A stretch of DNA of 64,000 nt from Paenibacillus psychroresistens. GTDB taxonomy: Bacteria; Bacillota; Bacilli; Paenibacillales; NBRC-103111. Positions 15,948-25,135 of this stretch are shown here, in pieces. A program made the translations under genes and the position numbers. How positions within the stretch are numbered: position 1 is the first letter of the stretch; every line of letters begins with the position of its first letter. The notes beneath the pieces are model-generated. The model was not told the origin of the DNA. It did no database searches and saw nothing but the letters and a program-made list of their open reading frames with translations. The stretch is from contig NZ_CP034235.1 in NCBI RefSeq assembly GCF_009728935.1, positions 1,563,501-1,627,500 on the forward strand, read 5' to 3'.

Positions 15948-16220
15948 ATGCTTATATACGTTTTCTTTTTTATTTGTTTTATTTTTAGTTTAATCGCTGT
16001 TTCCAACAACAAAGACGGAGAACATCTTAAACATTTTCTACAGTCCCTTATCCTTTATTCCATTCTATTTTGTATCATAAAGATAAGCCTTTATCTTAAT
16101 TTATTGACCAATGGTTCATTTAAGTCTAGCACTATAAACATATTCGTTATTATCATTTTAATATCTTATTTGATATATCAGTTCAGAGAGGTTAGGTCTA
16201 GGTCAGATAGGCTTGATTGA
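15948..16220 (+). CDS. Small membrane protein of unknown function
   Basis: This 90-residue protein has three predicted membrane segments (about residues 2-17, 32-52 and 63-80) and a charged C-terminal tail (REVRSRSDRLD). AAAGGAG lies 9 bases before ATG 15948. No family is recognised. It sits between two genes of the BlaI-type regulon but runs in the opposite direction to both and has no obvious operator of its own. Confidence 0.6.
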   Translation: MLIYVFFFICFIFSLIAVSNNKDGEHLKHFLQSLILYSILFCIIKISLYLNLLTNGSFKSSTINIFVIIILISYLIYQFREVRSRSDRLD

Positions 16221-16227
16221 GTATATA

Positions 16228-16260
16228 GAAACCCTTAACTAATTAAGAGCTAAGGGTTTC
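16228..16260. terminator. Stem-loop after the small membrane protein
   Basis: GAAACCCTTA and TAAGGGTTTC form a 10-bp stem (with inner pairs) around a short loop. The T-run is poor on both strands, so termination is only probable. Confidence 0.5.
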
Positions 16261-16352
16261 TGCTTCATGGGCTGAGGTTGAGCCATTGCCATTAACGTAG
16301 CGGACAGTCAGAAAGAGCTTGATAATCGCAAGTATTGAGGATACAGCCTGCT

Positions 16353-16703
16353 TCATTCACGTTTTTCAAAGAATGTAATACAAACTCCATCAAGATCGAT
16401 AATAGCAAATTCAAGGTTTCCCCATGGCTTCATTGAGAGTTTACCATTTGGGTGTACGACACCTGCACTTTGGTAAGTTTCGTACAACTGCTCTACACCT
16501 TGGACATGAATCCGAAAACTTGTCCACTCAGCGAGTTTTTGATCGTTTGTCTGGTAGAATAAGATTTCTACATCACCACGAATAACACCACCGTATCCGT
16601 TAGGCTTAAAACCCAAGACATCAAAGTAAAACTGAATAGTCTTCTCAACGTCCTTAGAAGGACTTAGAGGTGTGATTCCCCGAAAAACTGTACCGTCTGC
16701 CAT
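16353..16703 (-). CDS. VOC-family (glyoxalase/bleomycin-resistance-like) protein under operator O3
   Basis: This 116-residue single VOC domain contains PLSPSKDVEKTIQFYFDVLGF, the strand GVIRGDVEILFYQT, and the closing LEFAIIDLDGVCITFFEKRE. Proteins of this size act as dimers that bind drugs such as bleomycin, or catalyse small-molecule reactions; the exact role is unknown. ATG 16703 is chosen because AAGGAG (16711-16716) lies 7 bases upstream. Longer frames would pass through the promoter, which holds operator O3, so it is probably repressed by the BlaI-type protein. Confidence 0.82.
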   Translation of the reverse strand: MADGTVFRGITPLSPSKDVEKTIQFYFDVLGFKPNGYGGVIRGDVEILFYQTNDQKLAEWTSFRIHVQGVEQLYETYQSAGVVHPNGKLSMKPWGNLEFAIIDLDGVCITFFEKRE

Positions 16704-16744
16704 AGTAACACTCCTTAAATTAGTTATTTGAACCCCAAGCATGG

Positions 16745-16773
16745 TATCTATACAAATTGTATCACTGTGTAAA
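16745..16773 (-). promoter_or_regulatory. Promoter of the VOC gene with operator O3
   Basis: On the minus strand TTTACA (16768-16773) and TAGATA (16745-16750) are 17 bp apart and overlap the palindrome TATAC-AAATT-GTATC (16749-16763). Here the operator is 3 bp off the spacer centre. Confidence 0.75.
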
Positions 16774-16832
16774 ACTAGAAACAACCTAATCTATAATCAA
16801 AACGGACTAAAGTCGAAAGGATTTTGATAACA

Positions 16833-17268
16833 GTGAAAGAGAATGTATTGATATTGTTGAATTCAATCCCTAAGTTAGAGACAGGAAAACGATTTATTCT
16901 GGGTATTGATGGATTAAGTCGATGTTGAATGGCTGAAAGAAAATTTGTTCGCGAAACTAAAAGGAGCCACCCTGCTTAACCTTCCATTTTATGATAACGA
17001 GTCTGATACACATCGGATGCAGAACGTAAACATTCCTGAAACTTGTGTAATTCTAATTGAGGGAGTATTTCTACAACGAAAAGAGTGGAATGGTCTATAT
17101 GATTTTATAGCTTATTTGGAATGTCCAAGGGATATAAGGTTTTCTCGTGAAAGCAGCTCAACTCAAATGAATATTGAAAAATTTAAGAGTAGGTATTGGA
17201 AAGCAGAGGACTATTATTTAAATACAGAAGCTCCAACAAATAATGCCGACAAGATATTAAAGAATTAG
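16833..17268 (+). pseudogene. Uridine-kinase-like gene with an internal deletion
   Basis: From GTG 16833 the frame reads VKENVLILLNSIP, then KRFILGIDGLSR, the start of a P-loop kinase of the uridine kinase type, and hits TGA at 16926. From 16918 a second frame takes over (DVEWLKENLFAKLKG), continuing through CVILIEGVFLQRKEW and RYWKAEDYYL to 17268. The SGKTT part of Walker A and roughly 50-60 following residues are missing at the junction, and the two halves are out of frame. It cannot make an active kinase. Relatives usually have about 200 residues. Neighbouring genes are also decayed. Confidence 0.8.
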
Positions 17269-17382
17269 AATATTAGTTTAAAAAACCATGAGGAGTGATT
17301 AGTATGCACAGTATGATATGTGAAGACAAGAGAAATTTATAAGTAATAGAGATACCAGATTTTATCGAAGGAGTGGGTAAGG

Positions 17383-17526
17383 ATGTCTTGTTTTATTTGT
17401 GATAAACATGCTGGGACTAATAACCAACCACCGGGAGGCTACATTTATGAAGATGAGATAGGCTGCAAACGATGCTTAACTAGATATATTTCCCAAAGAT
17501 CGCGATACAAACTAAGTATAAAATGA
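17383..17526 (+). pseudogene. Truncated HIT-family protein gene
   Basis: ATG 17383 follows GAAGGAG. The first 26 residues (MSCFICDKHAGTNNQPPGGY, then IYEDE) match the N-terminus of HIT-family hydrolases, but the sequence then runs into an unrelated tail (CKRCLTRYISQRSRYKLSIK). The HxHxH catalytic motif and about 100 residues are absent. The stop overlaps an ATG of the next frame. It is probably a deletion derivative; a 47-residue peptide could still be made. Confidence 0.7.
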
Positions 17527-17540
17527 AGGAGGAAGCAATT

Positions 17541-17933
17541 ATGCAGAAACAAGGTTCAGAATCACTGGTTCAAGCGAAAATTAACGGTCATTTTCTCTAT
17601 GTGAGGGATATAAGGAAGGCTATGAATATGTACAGCAGTCTTTTCGGTCTTTCTATAAAGGAAGAGAACTTTTTGTTTGGTCATCTATATTTTATGGATA
17701 ACGGTGTAATATTAGATTCTGATGAAATGGAAGGAAGACCCATACCTGATTGGTTACCTGTATCTTTGAAACTAGAGTCCATGGATATTGATAAGTCAAA
17801 AGCATATTTAGAGGAGCACGGTTTTAAAATATCTTTCGGAATCGATCGTGGTCCGAATGTGTCTTGGTTGCTTTTTAAAGATCCTGATGGGAATACCTTA
17901 ATGATGTGTCAGGACCACAAAACAATCGATTGA
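17541..17933 (+). CDS. VOC-family protein
   Basis: This 130-residue protein has one VOC domain (GHFLYVRDIRKAMNMYSSLF to WLLFKDPDGNTLMMCQ). AAGGAGG at 17526-17532 lies 8 bases before ATG 17541; an ATG at 17523 in the same frame is less well placed. The metal-ligand pattern is partial: the histidine in GHFLY is present, and a terminal acidic ligand of the canonical glyoxalase set is unclear. Its function is unknown. It is one of four VOC genes in the window and sits among decayed genes. Confidence 0.75.
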   Translation: MQKQGSESLVQAKINGHFLYVRDIRKAMNMYSSLFGLSIKEENFLFGHLYFMDNGVILDSDEMEGRPIPDWLPVSLKLESMDIDKSKAYLEEHGFKISFGIDRGPNVSWLLFKDPDGNTLMMCQDHKTID

Positions 17934-18011
17934 GTGCTTTAGAATAAAATATTTTTAATAAATGTGTAAGAAAATGAACCTCATTTTCGTTATTAGTGTG
18001 AAATCGAATAA

Positions 18012-18935
18012 GAGGGAGATGATTATCTGGAAAACTGGAGATATTGCCTGTATCTGACAAGATCACCTTGGGATGCTGAGGATCTTTTTCAAGAGACCTT
18101 GTTGAAGACCTTTGGAATGATAGCCAAAATCAAACAACCAATCATCTCCAAATCTTTTCTTTTTCGCGTCGCCTCCAATAAATGGATCGATGAATGTCGG
18201 AGGAATAAAGTAAAACTTGTCCCTTATGAGGAAAACGCTTCAGCATTTGGAACAGTGACTGATATGGATAATTTAGAGTCTGAAGACGGTATCAGAAGGA
18301 TACTGAAACAATTATCTCCGAAACAAGCGGTAATATTACTGCTCATAGACGTTTTTGAGTTCAATGGAAAAGAAACGGCTGAACTTCTAGGTTCGACCGA
18401 AAGTGCTGTGAACACTGCCATACATCGAGCGCGGAATAAATTGCGTAAGACCACAGGAGCGACCGAAGAGAGTGAAGATATACCTATATCGCGTATAAAG
18501 AAGAACGCGGTGAACGAAGAAAATGAGGATGTGCTCAAACAATTCGTCGTAGCTTTCCGAAAGCGCGACTTTGTGAAATTGATTGAAATGCTGGATGAAC
18601 ACGCCGTTGCGAACGTTATCGTACATAACAGTGCCGAATATGGTAAAACAGTCATTACTAAATCTTCACTGGCGGGCTGGGAGAACATCCATACTCAATT
18701 GGATATTCAAAGAGTATTTTTATGGGGATGACCAATTGTTGTATTCCTGTCTGAAAGCGATGGAGCCCCGGAGTTGTGGGATATTAATACAATTGAAATA
18801 GAGATGGGGAAAATCGTCCGCTGGGATTCCTACTATTTCAGTATGGAACTGTTACGGGAAGCTGCGAGAACATTAAAGCTGAAGGCTGACACATCAAAAG
18901 CAGCATACGGAAAAAAATGGTCAGAAAGGACGTAG
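18012..18935 (+). pseudogene. ECF sigma factor gene broken by a nonsense codon and a damaged start
   Basis: The frame reads through region 2 (YLTRSPWDAEDLFQETLLKTF, with V/S/D changes) and region 4 (FNGKETAELLGSTESAVNTA), then a SnoaL-like C-terminal extension. It meets TGA at 18729-18731 and resumes in the same frame with PIVVFLSESDGAPELWDI to TAG at 18935. Removing one stop restores about 307 codons, the size of sigma factors with a SnoaL-type extension. At the 5' end ATG 18019 is out of frame by one base, suggesting a lost base after the start codon. Both defects point to decay, although a shortened product from TTG 18099 cannot be excluded. Confidence 0.75.
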
Positions 18936-18939
18936 TTTA

Positions 18940-19341
18940 ATGTCAAAACCAAAGCTAACCTCAGTTGATAGCATCTATATTCCAGTAAAAAAACGAGAAC
19001 ACTCAATGAATTGGTTTTTACAACATTTTGATCTTATTATTGAAGGAGACCACTTGAAAATTGGACATACAGAATTATTCTGTGTGGAGACAACTGATGA
19101 AAGAACAACAAATTTTGCAACCAACGCTTGGCAACAGGAAGAAAAATGTTATGAAATGCCCGCGTTTTGTTTTAGATCTGATAATCTTAGACAATTGCAT
19201 GAAGATCTTAAAAATGAAAATGTAAGAGTGACTGAAATAACAAGCTATAATTGGTTTGAAGAATTCGATTTTTTTGATTTAGATAACAATAAATTTAAGG
19301 TATGGAAGCCGAGCGAAGCCAGACATGGTTTTATGGTATGA
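18940..19341 (+). CDS. VOC-family protein
   Basis: This 133-residue protein resembles small VOC proteins (VDSIYIPVKKREHSMNWFLQHF; DFFDLDNNKFKVWKP). It starts 4 nt after the stop of the broken sigma factor gene, with GAAAGGA upstream, so it was probably in the same transcript. The canonical metal ligands are not all visible. Function unknown. Confidence 0.72.
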   Translation: MSKPKLTSVDSIYIPVKKREHSMNWFLQHFDLIIEGDHLKIGHTELFCVETTDERTTNFATNAWQQEEKCYEMPAFCFRSDNLRQLHEDLKNENVRVTEITSYNWFEEFDFFDLDNNKFKVWKPSEARHGFMV

Positions 19342-19344
19342 CTT

Positions 19345-19378
19345 AAGGACCCAAAGCTGGGTTCTTTTTTCTTTTTTT
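19345..19378 (+). terminator. Intrinsic terminator after the VOC gene
   Basis: AAGGACCC and GGGTTCTT form a stem around AAAGCT, followed by a long T-rich run. Confidence 0.75.
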
Positions 19379-19484
19379 AAAAAGTCGCAACAAAAGGTTA
19401 TCAAGTTCGTTAAATAGTAGGGGGACAATGACAGGTTACATTTATAATTGTAGGAACAAAATACTAACGTAGGATGATGTTGCG

Positions 19485-21599
19485 GTGAAAAAGCTTTTGG
19501 CAATAGCAGTAATTCTTTCGATTTTAACTTTATCAGGTTTATCGGCGTATGCCGATCAGACCAATGTCCAGTTGGATGATATAAGCGGACATTGGGCTGA
19601 AAAATACATAAAAGACCTTGTTGGCAAAAACATTCTTGAAGGTGACGAGCAGCATCATTTCAATCCGGATCAGCATGTTACACGTGAACAATTTGCGGCT
19701 ATGGTGGCAAGGATGTATCTTTTGAATAATAGTTCTACCACCCAAAATTTTGTCGACGTGCCACAAGGTCGTTGGTCATTTAATGATGTAGAGGCTACAA
19801 AAGACTATTTTGATGCATTCAAATCTCTGAATGGTGACTATGAATTCGCTCCTACCAAAGGGGTACAAAGACAAGATGTTGCAGTTACTCTAGTCAAAGT
19901 GATGATGAAGATGAATTCCATCCAATTGATGGATGCTAAAGCTGCTGACCAATTGCTTCAAGGAAAGTTTAAGGATGCGGGCAAGATTGCAGTCCCACTT
20001 CGGCCATACTTAGCCACAGCAGTACAGAACAAACTTATTCATGGGGACGATAAAGGCCAATACAATCCGGATCAAATACTTACTCGTGCAGAGTCAGCGG
20101 CATTGCTCGATCGTATCGGAGGTGTAAAGATCAAGCAGATCAAGCTAGGCAACGTGTTCTCCGATAATGAGAGTGCTTCATTCACAGTGGAGACATCGGA
20201 AAGTCAGCTTACTTGGACTGCAACCGACTTCCGAGGCAAGCAGGTTGCCAGTAGGACCGAAGCTGTAACTGGGACTACGGCGGCTATTCAATTGCCTAGA
20301 CTTGGCAGCGGATACTATACCTTTCAGGTTACGGCGCTTTCCGGAGATGACGTAATGGGTTCAGCCAAAACGTCCTTTGCCGTCCTGCCGAAAATCGATC
20401 TGACCCAGACACCCTCTACACCATTCGGTATAGCCACCCATTTTGGGCAGCTCTGGAGTCCGGAAATGATTCCGCTTCTGGAGCAAGCTGGTTTGAAAAA
20501 CATTAGGGACGAAATGTATTGGGGTGTTTTGGAAAAAGCAAAAAACGTTTACACGTACCCTGCAAATTATGATAAGTATTATAACGAGTTGAAGAGCCGG
20601 GGCATGGATGCATTTGTGGTGCTTTCATACACAAACTCATTATTTGACAAAGGGAGTACTCCTTACACAGACGAAGGTAGGCAGGGCTTCGCCAATTATG
20701 CGAATGCGATGTTGAATCATTACTCCGATGTAAAGTGGGTCGAAGTATACAATGAATTTAACATTGGCTATGGTGATCAAGGGAATGGTCCCGCAAATTC
20801 CATGCCTGACTATTATTATAAGCTGCTGAAAAAAACCTATCAGACCGTGAAGGCTTCCCACCCGGATAAGCTAATTGTAGGGCCAGTCACGTCTGGCATT
20901 CCTTTGAAATGGTTGGAGCAATTATTCCAGCTTGGCGGTCTGAATTATATGGACGTGGTATCCGTACATCCTTACAGTTACCCAGAATCTCCAAAAATGT
21001 TGGAGCGGGATTTGGCGAATTTGCAGGAATTGATCAAGAAATATAACAACGGCAAAACGAAGCCAATTTGGATTTCGGAGATAGGATGGCCAACAGGGGA
21101 TGACTCCCGCATGATTGAGGAAAACGTCCAGGCCAATTATGCAGTGATCAGCAACGTTGAAGCACTTGCAGCTGGTGTCCAAAAGCTGATCTGGTACGAT
21201 TTCATGAACGACGGTACAGATCCGCACAATGTCGAGCACAATTTCGGAATCATCCGGAACGTTAACGATCCAATGGGTAAGTATGCACCTAAGCCTGCTT
21301 ATGTAGCTTATGGCACCATGACAAGACAAATCGCCGACAAGCCTTTTCTGAAAAAAGAAACCATAATAGACGGCATTAATTCTTACTTATTTGGCAGTAA
21401 CAGTAAGGCTACTCGTGTGATGTGGAATGAATCCGACAAACCGAAGCAGGTCAAAATTAAAACGGAATTGCCGCTCACGGTCACGGATATCATGGGTGAG
21501 CAAAAGATCTTAAATCCTGCGCAGGACGGAAATGTTTATCTTACAGTTTCGAATGATCCAATTTATACGTGCCTCTGCTCTACGAGGTTGGTTCTCTGA
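19485..21599 (+). CDS. SLH-anchored glycoside hydrolase (GH39/GH5-like, clan GH-A)
   Basis: This 704-residue secreted protein starts at GTG 19485 and has a signal peptide (LTLSGLSAYA). SLH-type repeats span residues about 30-230 (DISGHWAEKYIKDLVGKNIL; GDDKGQYNPDQILTRAESAA), binding the cell wall polymer. A linker beta domain follows, and the TIM-barrel catalytic domain starts near residue 308 (FGIATHFGQLWSPEM). The acid/base is E424 in VYNEFN and the nucleophile E532 in WISEIGWPT. The C-terminus ends abruptly (SNDPIYTCLCSTRLVL), which looks unlike a finished beta domain and may reflect a late frameshift. The substrate is probably a plant or cell-surface polysaccharide. It is monocistronic, with a terminator at 21722. 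Confidence 0.85.
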   Translation: MKKLLAIAVILSILTLSGLSAYADQTNVQLDDISGHWAEKYIKDLVGKNILEGDEQHHFNPDQHVTREQFAAMVARMYLLNNSSTTQNFVDVPQGRWSFNDVEATKDYFDAFKSLNGDYEFAPTKGVQRQDVAVTLVKVMMKMNSIQLMDAKAADQLLQGKFKDAGKIAVPLRPYLATAVQNKLIHGDDKGQYNPDQILTRAESAALLDRIGGVKIKQIKLGNVFSDNESASFTVETSESQLTWTATDFRGKQVASRTEAVTGTTAAIQLPRLGSGYYTFQVTALSGDDVMGSAKTSFAVLPKIDLTQTPSTPFGIATHFGQLWSPEMIPLLEQAGLKNIRDEMYWGVLEKAKNVYTYPANYDKYYNELKSRGMDAFVVLSYTNSLFDKGSTPYTDEGRQGFANYANAMLNHYSDVKWVEVYNEFNIGYGDQGNGPANSMPDYYYKLLKKTYQTVKASHPDKLIVGPVTSGIPLKWLEQLFQLGGLNYMDVVSVHPYSYPESPKMLERDLANLQELIKKYNNGKTKPIWISEIGWPTGDDSRMIEENVQANYAVISNVEALAAGVQKLIWYDFMNDGTDPHNVEHNFGIIRNVNDPMGKYAPKPAYVAYGTMTRQIADKPFLKKETIIDGINSYLFGSNSKATRVMWNESDKPKQVKIKTELPLTVTDIMGEQKILNPAQDGNVYLTVSNDPIYTCLCSTRLVL

Positions 21600-21721
21600 G
21601 AAGAGTGGAAAGCTATCGAGTTTTTAATGAAAAGAATATGCCAAAAAACACTTCAAACAATGCTTCTTAGGATGGTATCCATTATGACACCAACGTCAAG
21701 CCGGGGATTCACGCATAAAAG

Positions 21722-21760
21722 AATGGGCTGCTCGTTTAAAACTTGCAGTCCATTTTTTTT
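21722..21760 (+). terminator. Intrinsic terminator between convergent genes
   Basis: AATGGGCTGC (21722-21731) and GCAGTCCATT (21745-21754) form a 10-bp stem followed by a run of T. It serves the SLH glycosidase. Confidence 0.85.
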
Positions 21761-21772
21761 GCATAATTATAG

Positions 21773-23533
21773 CTACATAACTCCTTTTTGAGGTATGCGA
21801 ATTGAAACTTTGGTGCCAATACCCAATTTACTATAAATGGATACTCCATATTCTTCCCCAAAGGCTAGTTTAATTCGTTTATCTACGTTTGAAATCCCAT
21901 AGCTCTTAAACTCATTTATATCCTGCTTTAATTGCTCAACAACCTCAGGAAGCATGCCCATGCCATCATCGATTACTTCTAATAGGATATCCGCATCCAG
22001 CTTAAATACTTTAATGACGATATTAATCCCCAATTCATCGTCGCAAAGAGCATGATTAATACAGTTTTCTACAAATGGCTGCAAGGTAAGCTTCACGGTC
22101 GAGTGAACACGAACCGATTCCTCAATCTGATAATGCAGATGGATGAGCTCATGAAAGCGAATTTGTTGAATGGCAATATAATTCTCAGTCAGTTTAATTT
22201 CCTCATTAAGGGTGATGATGCTTTTCCCTTTATTCAGTGAAATTCGGTAAAACTTTGCCAAATGAGCAACCATATTATGGGTTGCAGTATCTCCTTGTTT
22301 GAGAGAGAGTGCCGAGATGGAAGCAAGCGTATTATATAGAAAATGAGGGTTAATCTGAGACTGAAGCAGTTGCAGATCTGCATCCTTTTTCAATAGTTCT
22401 TTTTTATAGACTTCATTGATTAATACCTTCAAACGGATAGACATTTTGTCGAAGGCAAAAGCTAATTGGCCAATTTCATCATTGCCCATATTGCGAAATG
22501 GTGTTGAAAAATCCTCGCGTTCAACTCGTCGAATCAGCTGCAGCAAATGTTCAATGCGCTTTGTTAGCAGTCGCGCGGTGAGGTAAATTAAAATGGCTGC
22601 AAGAAACGTACTGATTAGAGCAAAGTAAATAATGCGCAGGGTAGCCAATTGAACGTTCTTCAATATGTTATGAAAAGGCAGCATAGATACGGTTTTCCAA
22701 CCATTCGTTAATGTGCTGTAGACCACTAATACGGGTTCATCCGCATAAGTAGCATTAAAGCTGCCGTCCCGATTGGAGCCTATTTGATGATGAAGCAGAT
22801 CATTTAAATTTCGATTTAACAGACTTTTGTTTTTGCTGCTCAGAATGGTGCCGTCCTGATCGGCGATAAAGGTTGTTTTATCCTTATTTTCTTTTTCCAT
22901 TAAGGTGTAAATGTTGGTCTCAGCAATGTCGATGGTTAAAATGCCGTAAGGAAAATTCAAGCTGTTGTTATTTAATAGCCGAGATACGGAGAATAAGGGA
23001 ACGGTTGCTTGCTGGGCGGGAGTCGATATATATATCGTATTCCCAAAAGTGGCTTGAACGGCCTTATACCAGGCTTTGTTCTCGACCTGTTTATCAATTT
23101 TCTTGATGAAAACGTTATCGATTGGCAAGGATGGATTTGGAGAGAAAATCGAGATGTTTTGGATATCCGGATTTGTAGTCAGTAAATTATTGAAAATATT
23201 ATTAATATAAGTGTAAGCATCGAGATAATCTACATTGTCTGTATAATCGCGAATGAGATAACTGCGTAGTGTTTGATCAAGATAGAGAGATGCTGAGATC
23301 TTGGATAAGCTGTCTAATTTATTCTCTAAATTCACATTGATTTGAGCCGTAGTATTGATCATGTTCTGGTAGGCTTGATCGATTAAATCTTTTTTTGTTG
23401 TGGAATAGGAATAGTATACAAAGCATAGCAGCGGAAGAATCGAGACAATACAGAGAATAATAAAGAGCTTGCTGCGCAACCGGATATTGAGGAAGGGATG
23501 TAGGAATATTTTATGAAGCCAATGAGTACGCAT
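21773..23533 (-). CDS. YesM-type sensor histidine kinase
   Basis: This 586-residue sensor has an N-terminal membrane helix (about residues 25-45), an extracellular dCache-like sensing domain, a second helix near residue 290, a HAMP domain, and a His_kinase domain with QINPHFLYNTLASISAL. The C-terminal ATPase has GMGM and SYGISNVDKRI. ATG 23533 is used because AAGGAGG lies 6 bases upstream; an in-frame TTG at 23551 is less likely. It pairs with the YesN-type regulator 30 nt upstream in the same operon. Such pairs sense extracellular oligosaccharides and control the divergent importer, here 25319-28968. Confidence 0.92.
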   Translation of the reverse strand: MRTHWLHKIFLHPFLNIRLRSKLFIILCIVSILPLLCFVYYSYSTTKKDLIDQAYQNMINTTAQINVNLENKLDSLSKISASLYLDQTLRSYLIRDYTDNVDYLDAYTYINNIFNNLLTTNPDIQNISIFSPNPSLPIDNVFIKKIDKQVENKAWYKAVQATFGNTIYISTPAQQATVPLFSVSRLLNNNSLNFPYGILTIDIAETNIYTLMEKENKDKTTFIADQDGTILSSKNKSLLNRNLNDLLHHQIGSNRDGSFNATYADEPVLVVYSTLTNGWKTVSMLPFHNILKNVQLATLRIIYFALISTFLAAILIYLTARLLTKRIEHLLQLIRRVEREDFSTPFRNMGNDEIGQLAFAFDKMSIRLKVLINEVYKKELLKKDADLQLLQSQINPHFLYNTLASISALSLKQGDTATHNMVAHLAKFYRISLNKGKSIITLNEEIKLTENYIAIQQIRFHELIHLHYQIEESVRVHSTVKLTLQPFVENCINHALCDDELGINIVIKVFKLDADILLEVIDDGMGMLPEVVEQLKQDINEFKSYGISNVDKRIKLAFGEEYGVSIYSKLGIGTKVSIRIPQKGVM

Positions 23534-23563
23534 CTCGAACCTCCTTTGCAATAAACGAAACGA

Positions 23564-25135
23564 TCAATCCTTGAGTATAAGCTTACGATATTCCATTGGT
23601 GTAGTTCCATTGATCTTTTGAAAGATGGAGCAGAAATAAGAGACGCTATCATAGCCCACTTTAACTGAAATTTCATTGATCTTTAACGAGCGATCCTTCA
23701 ATAATTCGATAGCCAGGTTTATCCGTCTTTTGGTGATATACTCGAGAACGGTTTCTCCTGTTCTTTCTTTAAAGATGATTCGCATGTAATTGGGCGACAG
23801 AAAAACTTCCTTGGATATTTCTTCAACCGTAAGCACCTTATGTAAAGATTGATCTATATAATGGCTGATCTTTTGAACAATTCGCGCTTTAGGATCCTGA
23901 TCTTTACGAGCCAATTCGGCGATAATGGTTTCACAGATTTGCAGCAGATCAGCTTCGATTTTGTCAATCGTTTCAGATTCCTGCAAGCGGCTCAATTGCT
24001 TGGAAAACAGTAGATCCGGGTTGATATCATCAGATTGAACCATAAATTGCTGTCCCAGCGACTTAATTAAATGAATGACTCCAGCTATGATTAAATCACG
24101 GTGGATGTGGTCTGTTTTTAAAGACTGAAAAAACTTGCGTAATTCCATAACCGTTTCAATTGTTTTCATTTGTGAAATCGAACGGAATAAAGACAGCAGC
24201 AACGAATCCATATCAAGGTTGATCCGGTTAATTGTATTCAACTCTGGAAAGTGGATTAAGCTGCCTTTACCGGCATAAAATTTATAGGCGTTTGCTTCTT
24301 TTGCTTCGATTAATAAATGATGTATGGATTTCAACTGATTTTCGGCTTGAGACAAGCCCACGGTCAGTGATAGAGCATAAGTATCCTCGGCAGTTAGCTG
24401 CAGCTCCTTCCAAAAAAGCTGCTCATTTTGTTCAAATAAATGGGGCTTCACATAATGAAGTACTGCAAATGTATAATTTCCGCAGGGAATCCAATAAACA
24501 TCGGAGCAAGCGTCTTGCTCCTCTTTGTATTTCTTTAGCTTCTTTTCAAGCGTTGTATCCAAGGAATTGTCGTTTGAAGGTAAATCCAAATGATCGATCG
24601 TCACATAAGCAAGGTAAAACTGCCCTGTAGCAGGAAGTGAAGCAGGGAGTAGGGTCAATAGATGCACCAATTCCACCCGCCGTGTTTCATCCGACTCTTC
24701 CATTAATTCCTTTAAATATTTCTCCATTAGCAGATAGCTGGAATGGTGGATTAATCGTTCTTCCTCGCATTTCGTTTTGATTCTTTCTATGAGGAAACGC
24801 AATTCCGTTAAATCAATCGGCTTCAATAAATAACCAGAAGCATCTACGGAAAAGGCAGATTTGATATATTCATATTCGTCATGTCCGCTTAGAAATACAA
24901 TCTTAATCGATTTGTTATATTGTCTTGCACGATAAGCGAATTCCAAACCATTTAAGATAGGCATGCGTACATCGGTGAGAATGATATCGGGTTTGTACTG
25001 CTCTAGCTTTTGTAAAGCTTCTTTCCCGTTCTTAGCGGTTGCTACAACCTCGACCCCCATTTCATGCCAAGGAACATAGTTTGTCAGCATGTCTAACTCT
25101 AGTTTTTCATCATCCACGAGTAATATCTGATACAT
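23564..25135 (-). CDS. YesN-type response regulator with AraC DNA-binding domain
   Basis: This 523-residue protein has a receiver domain (residues 1-120: LLVDDEKLELDML, phospho-acceptor aspartate in PDIILTDVRMPILNG, lysine in LLKPIDL). A long middle domain separates it from a C-terminal AraC double HTH (residues about 420-520, LTVEEISKEVFLSPNYMRII; KINEISVKVGYDSVSYF). AAGGAGAG precedes ATG 25135. It is encoded with the YesM-type kinase and diverges from the ABC importer genes, its likely targets. Confidence 0.93.
   Translation of the reverse strand: MYQILLVDDEKLELDMLTNYVPWHEMGVEVVATAKNGKEALQKLEQYKPDIILTDVRMPILNGLEFAYRARQYNKSIKIVFLSGHDEYEYIKSAFSVDASGYLLKPIDLTELRFLIERIKTKCEEERLIHHSSYLLMEKYLKELMEESDETRRVELVHLLTLLPASLPATGQFYLAYVTIDHLDLPSNDNSLDTTLEKKLKKYKEEQDACSDVYWIPCGNYTFAVLHYVKPHLFEQNEQLFWKELQLTAEDTYALSLTVGLSQAENQLKSIHHLLIEAKEANAYKFYAGKGSLIHFPELNTINRINLDMDSLLLSLFRSISQMKTIETVMELRKFFQSLKTDHIHRDLIIAGVIHLIKSLGQQFMVQSDDINPDLLFSKQLSRLQESETIDKIEADLLQICETIIAELARKDQDPKARIVQKISHYIDQSLHKVLTVEEISKEVFLSPNYMRIIFKERTGETVLEYITKRRINLAIELLKDRSLKINEISVKVGYDSVSYFCSIFQKINGTTPMEYRKLILKD

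Noticed and set aside
23570..23590. GCTTACGATA resembling the hairpin repeat lead
   Set aside because: It lies inside the YesN-type coding sequence and has no following hairpin.
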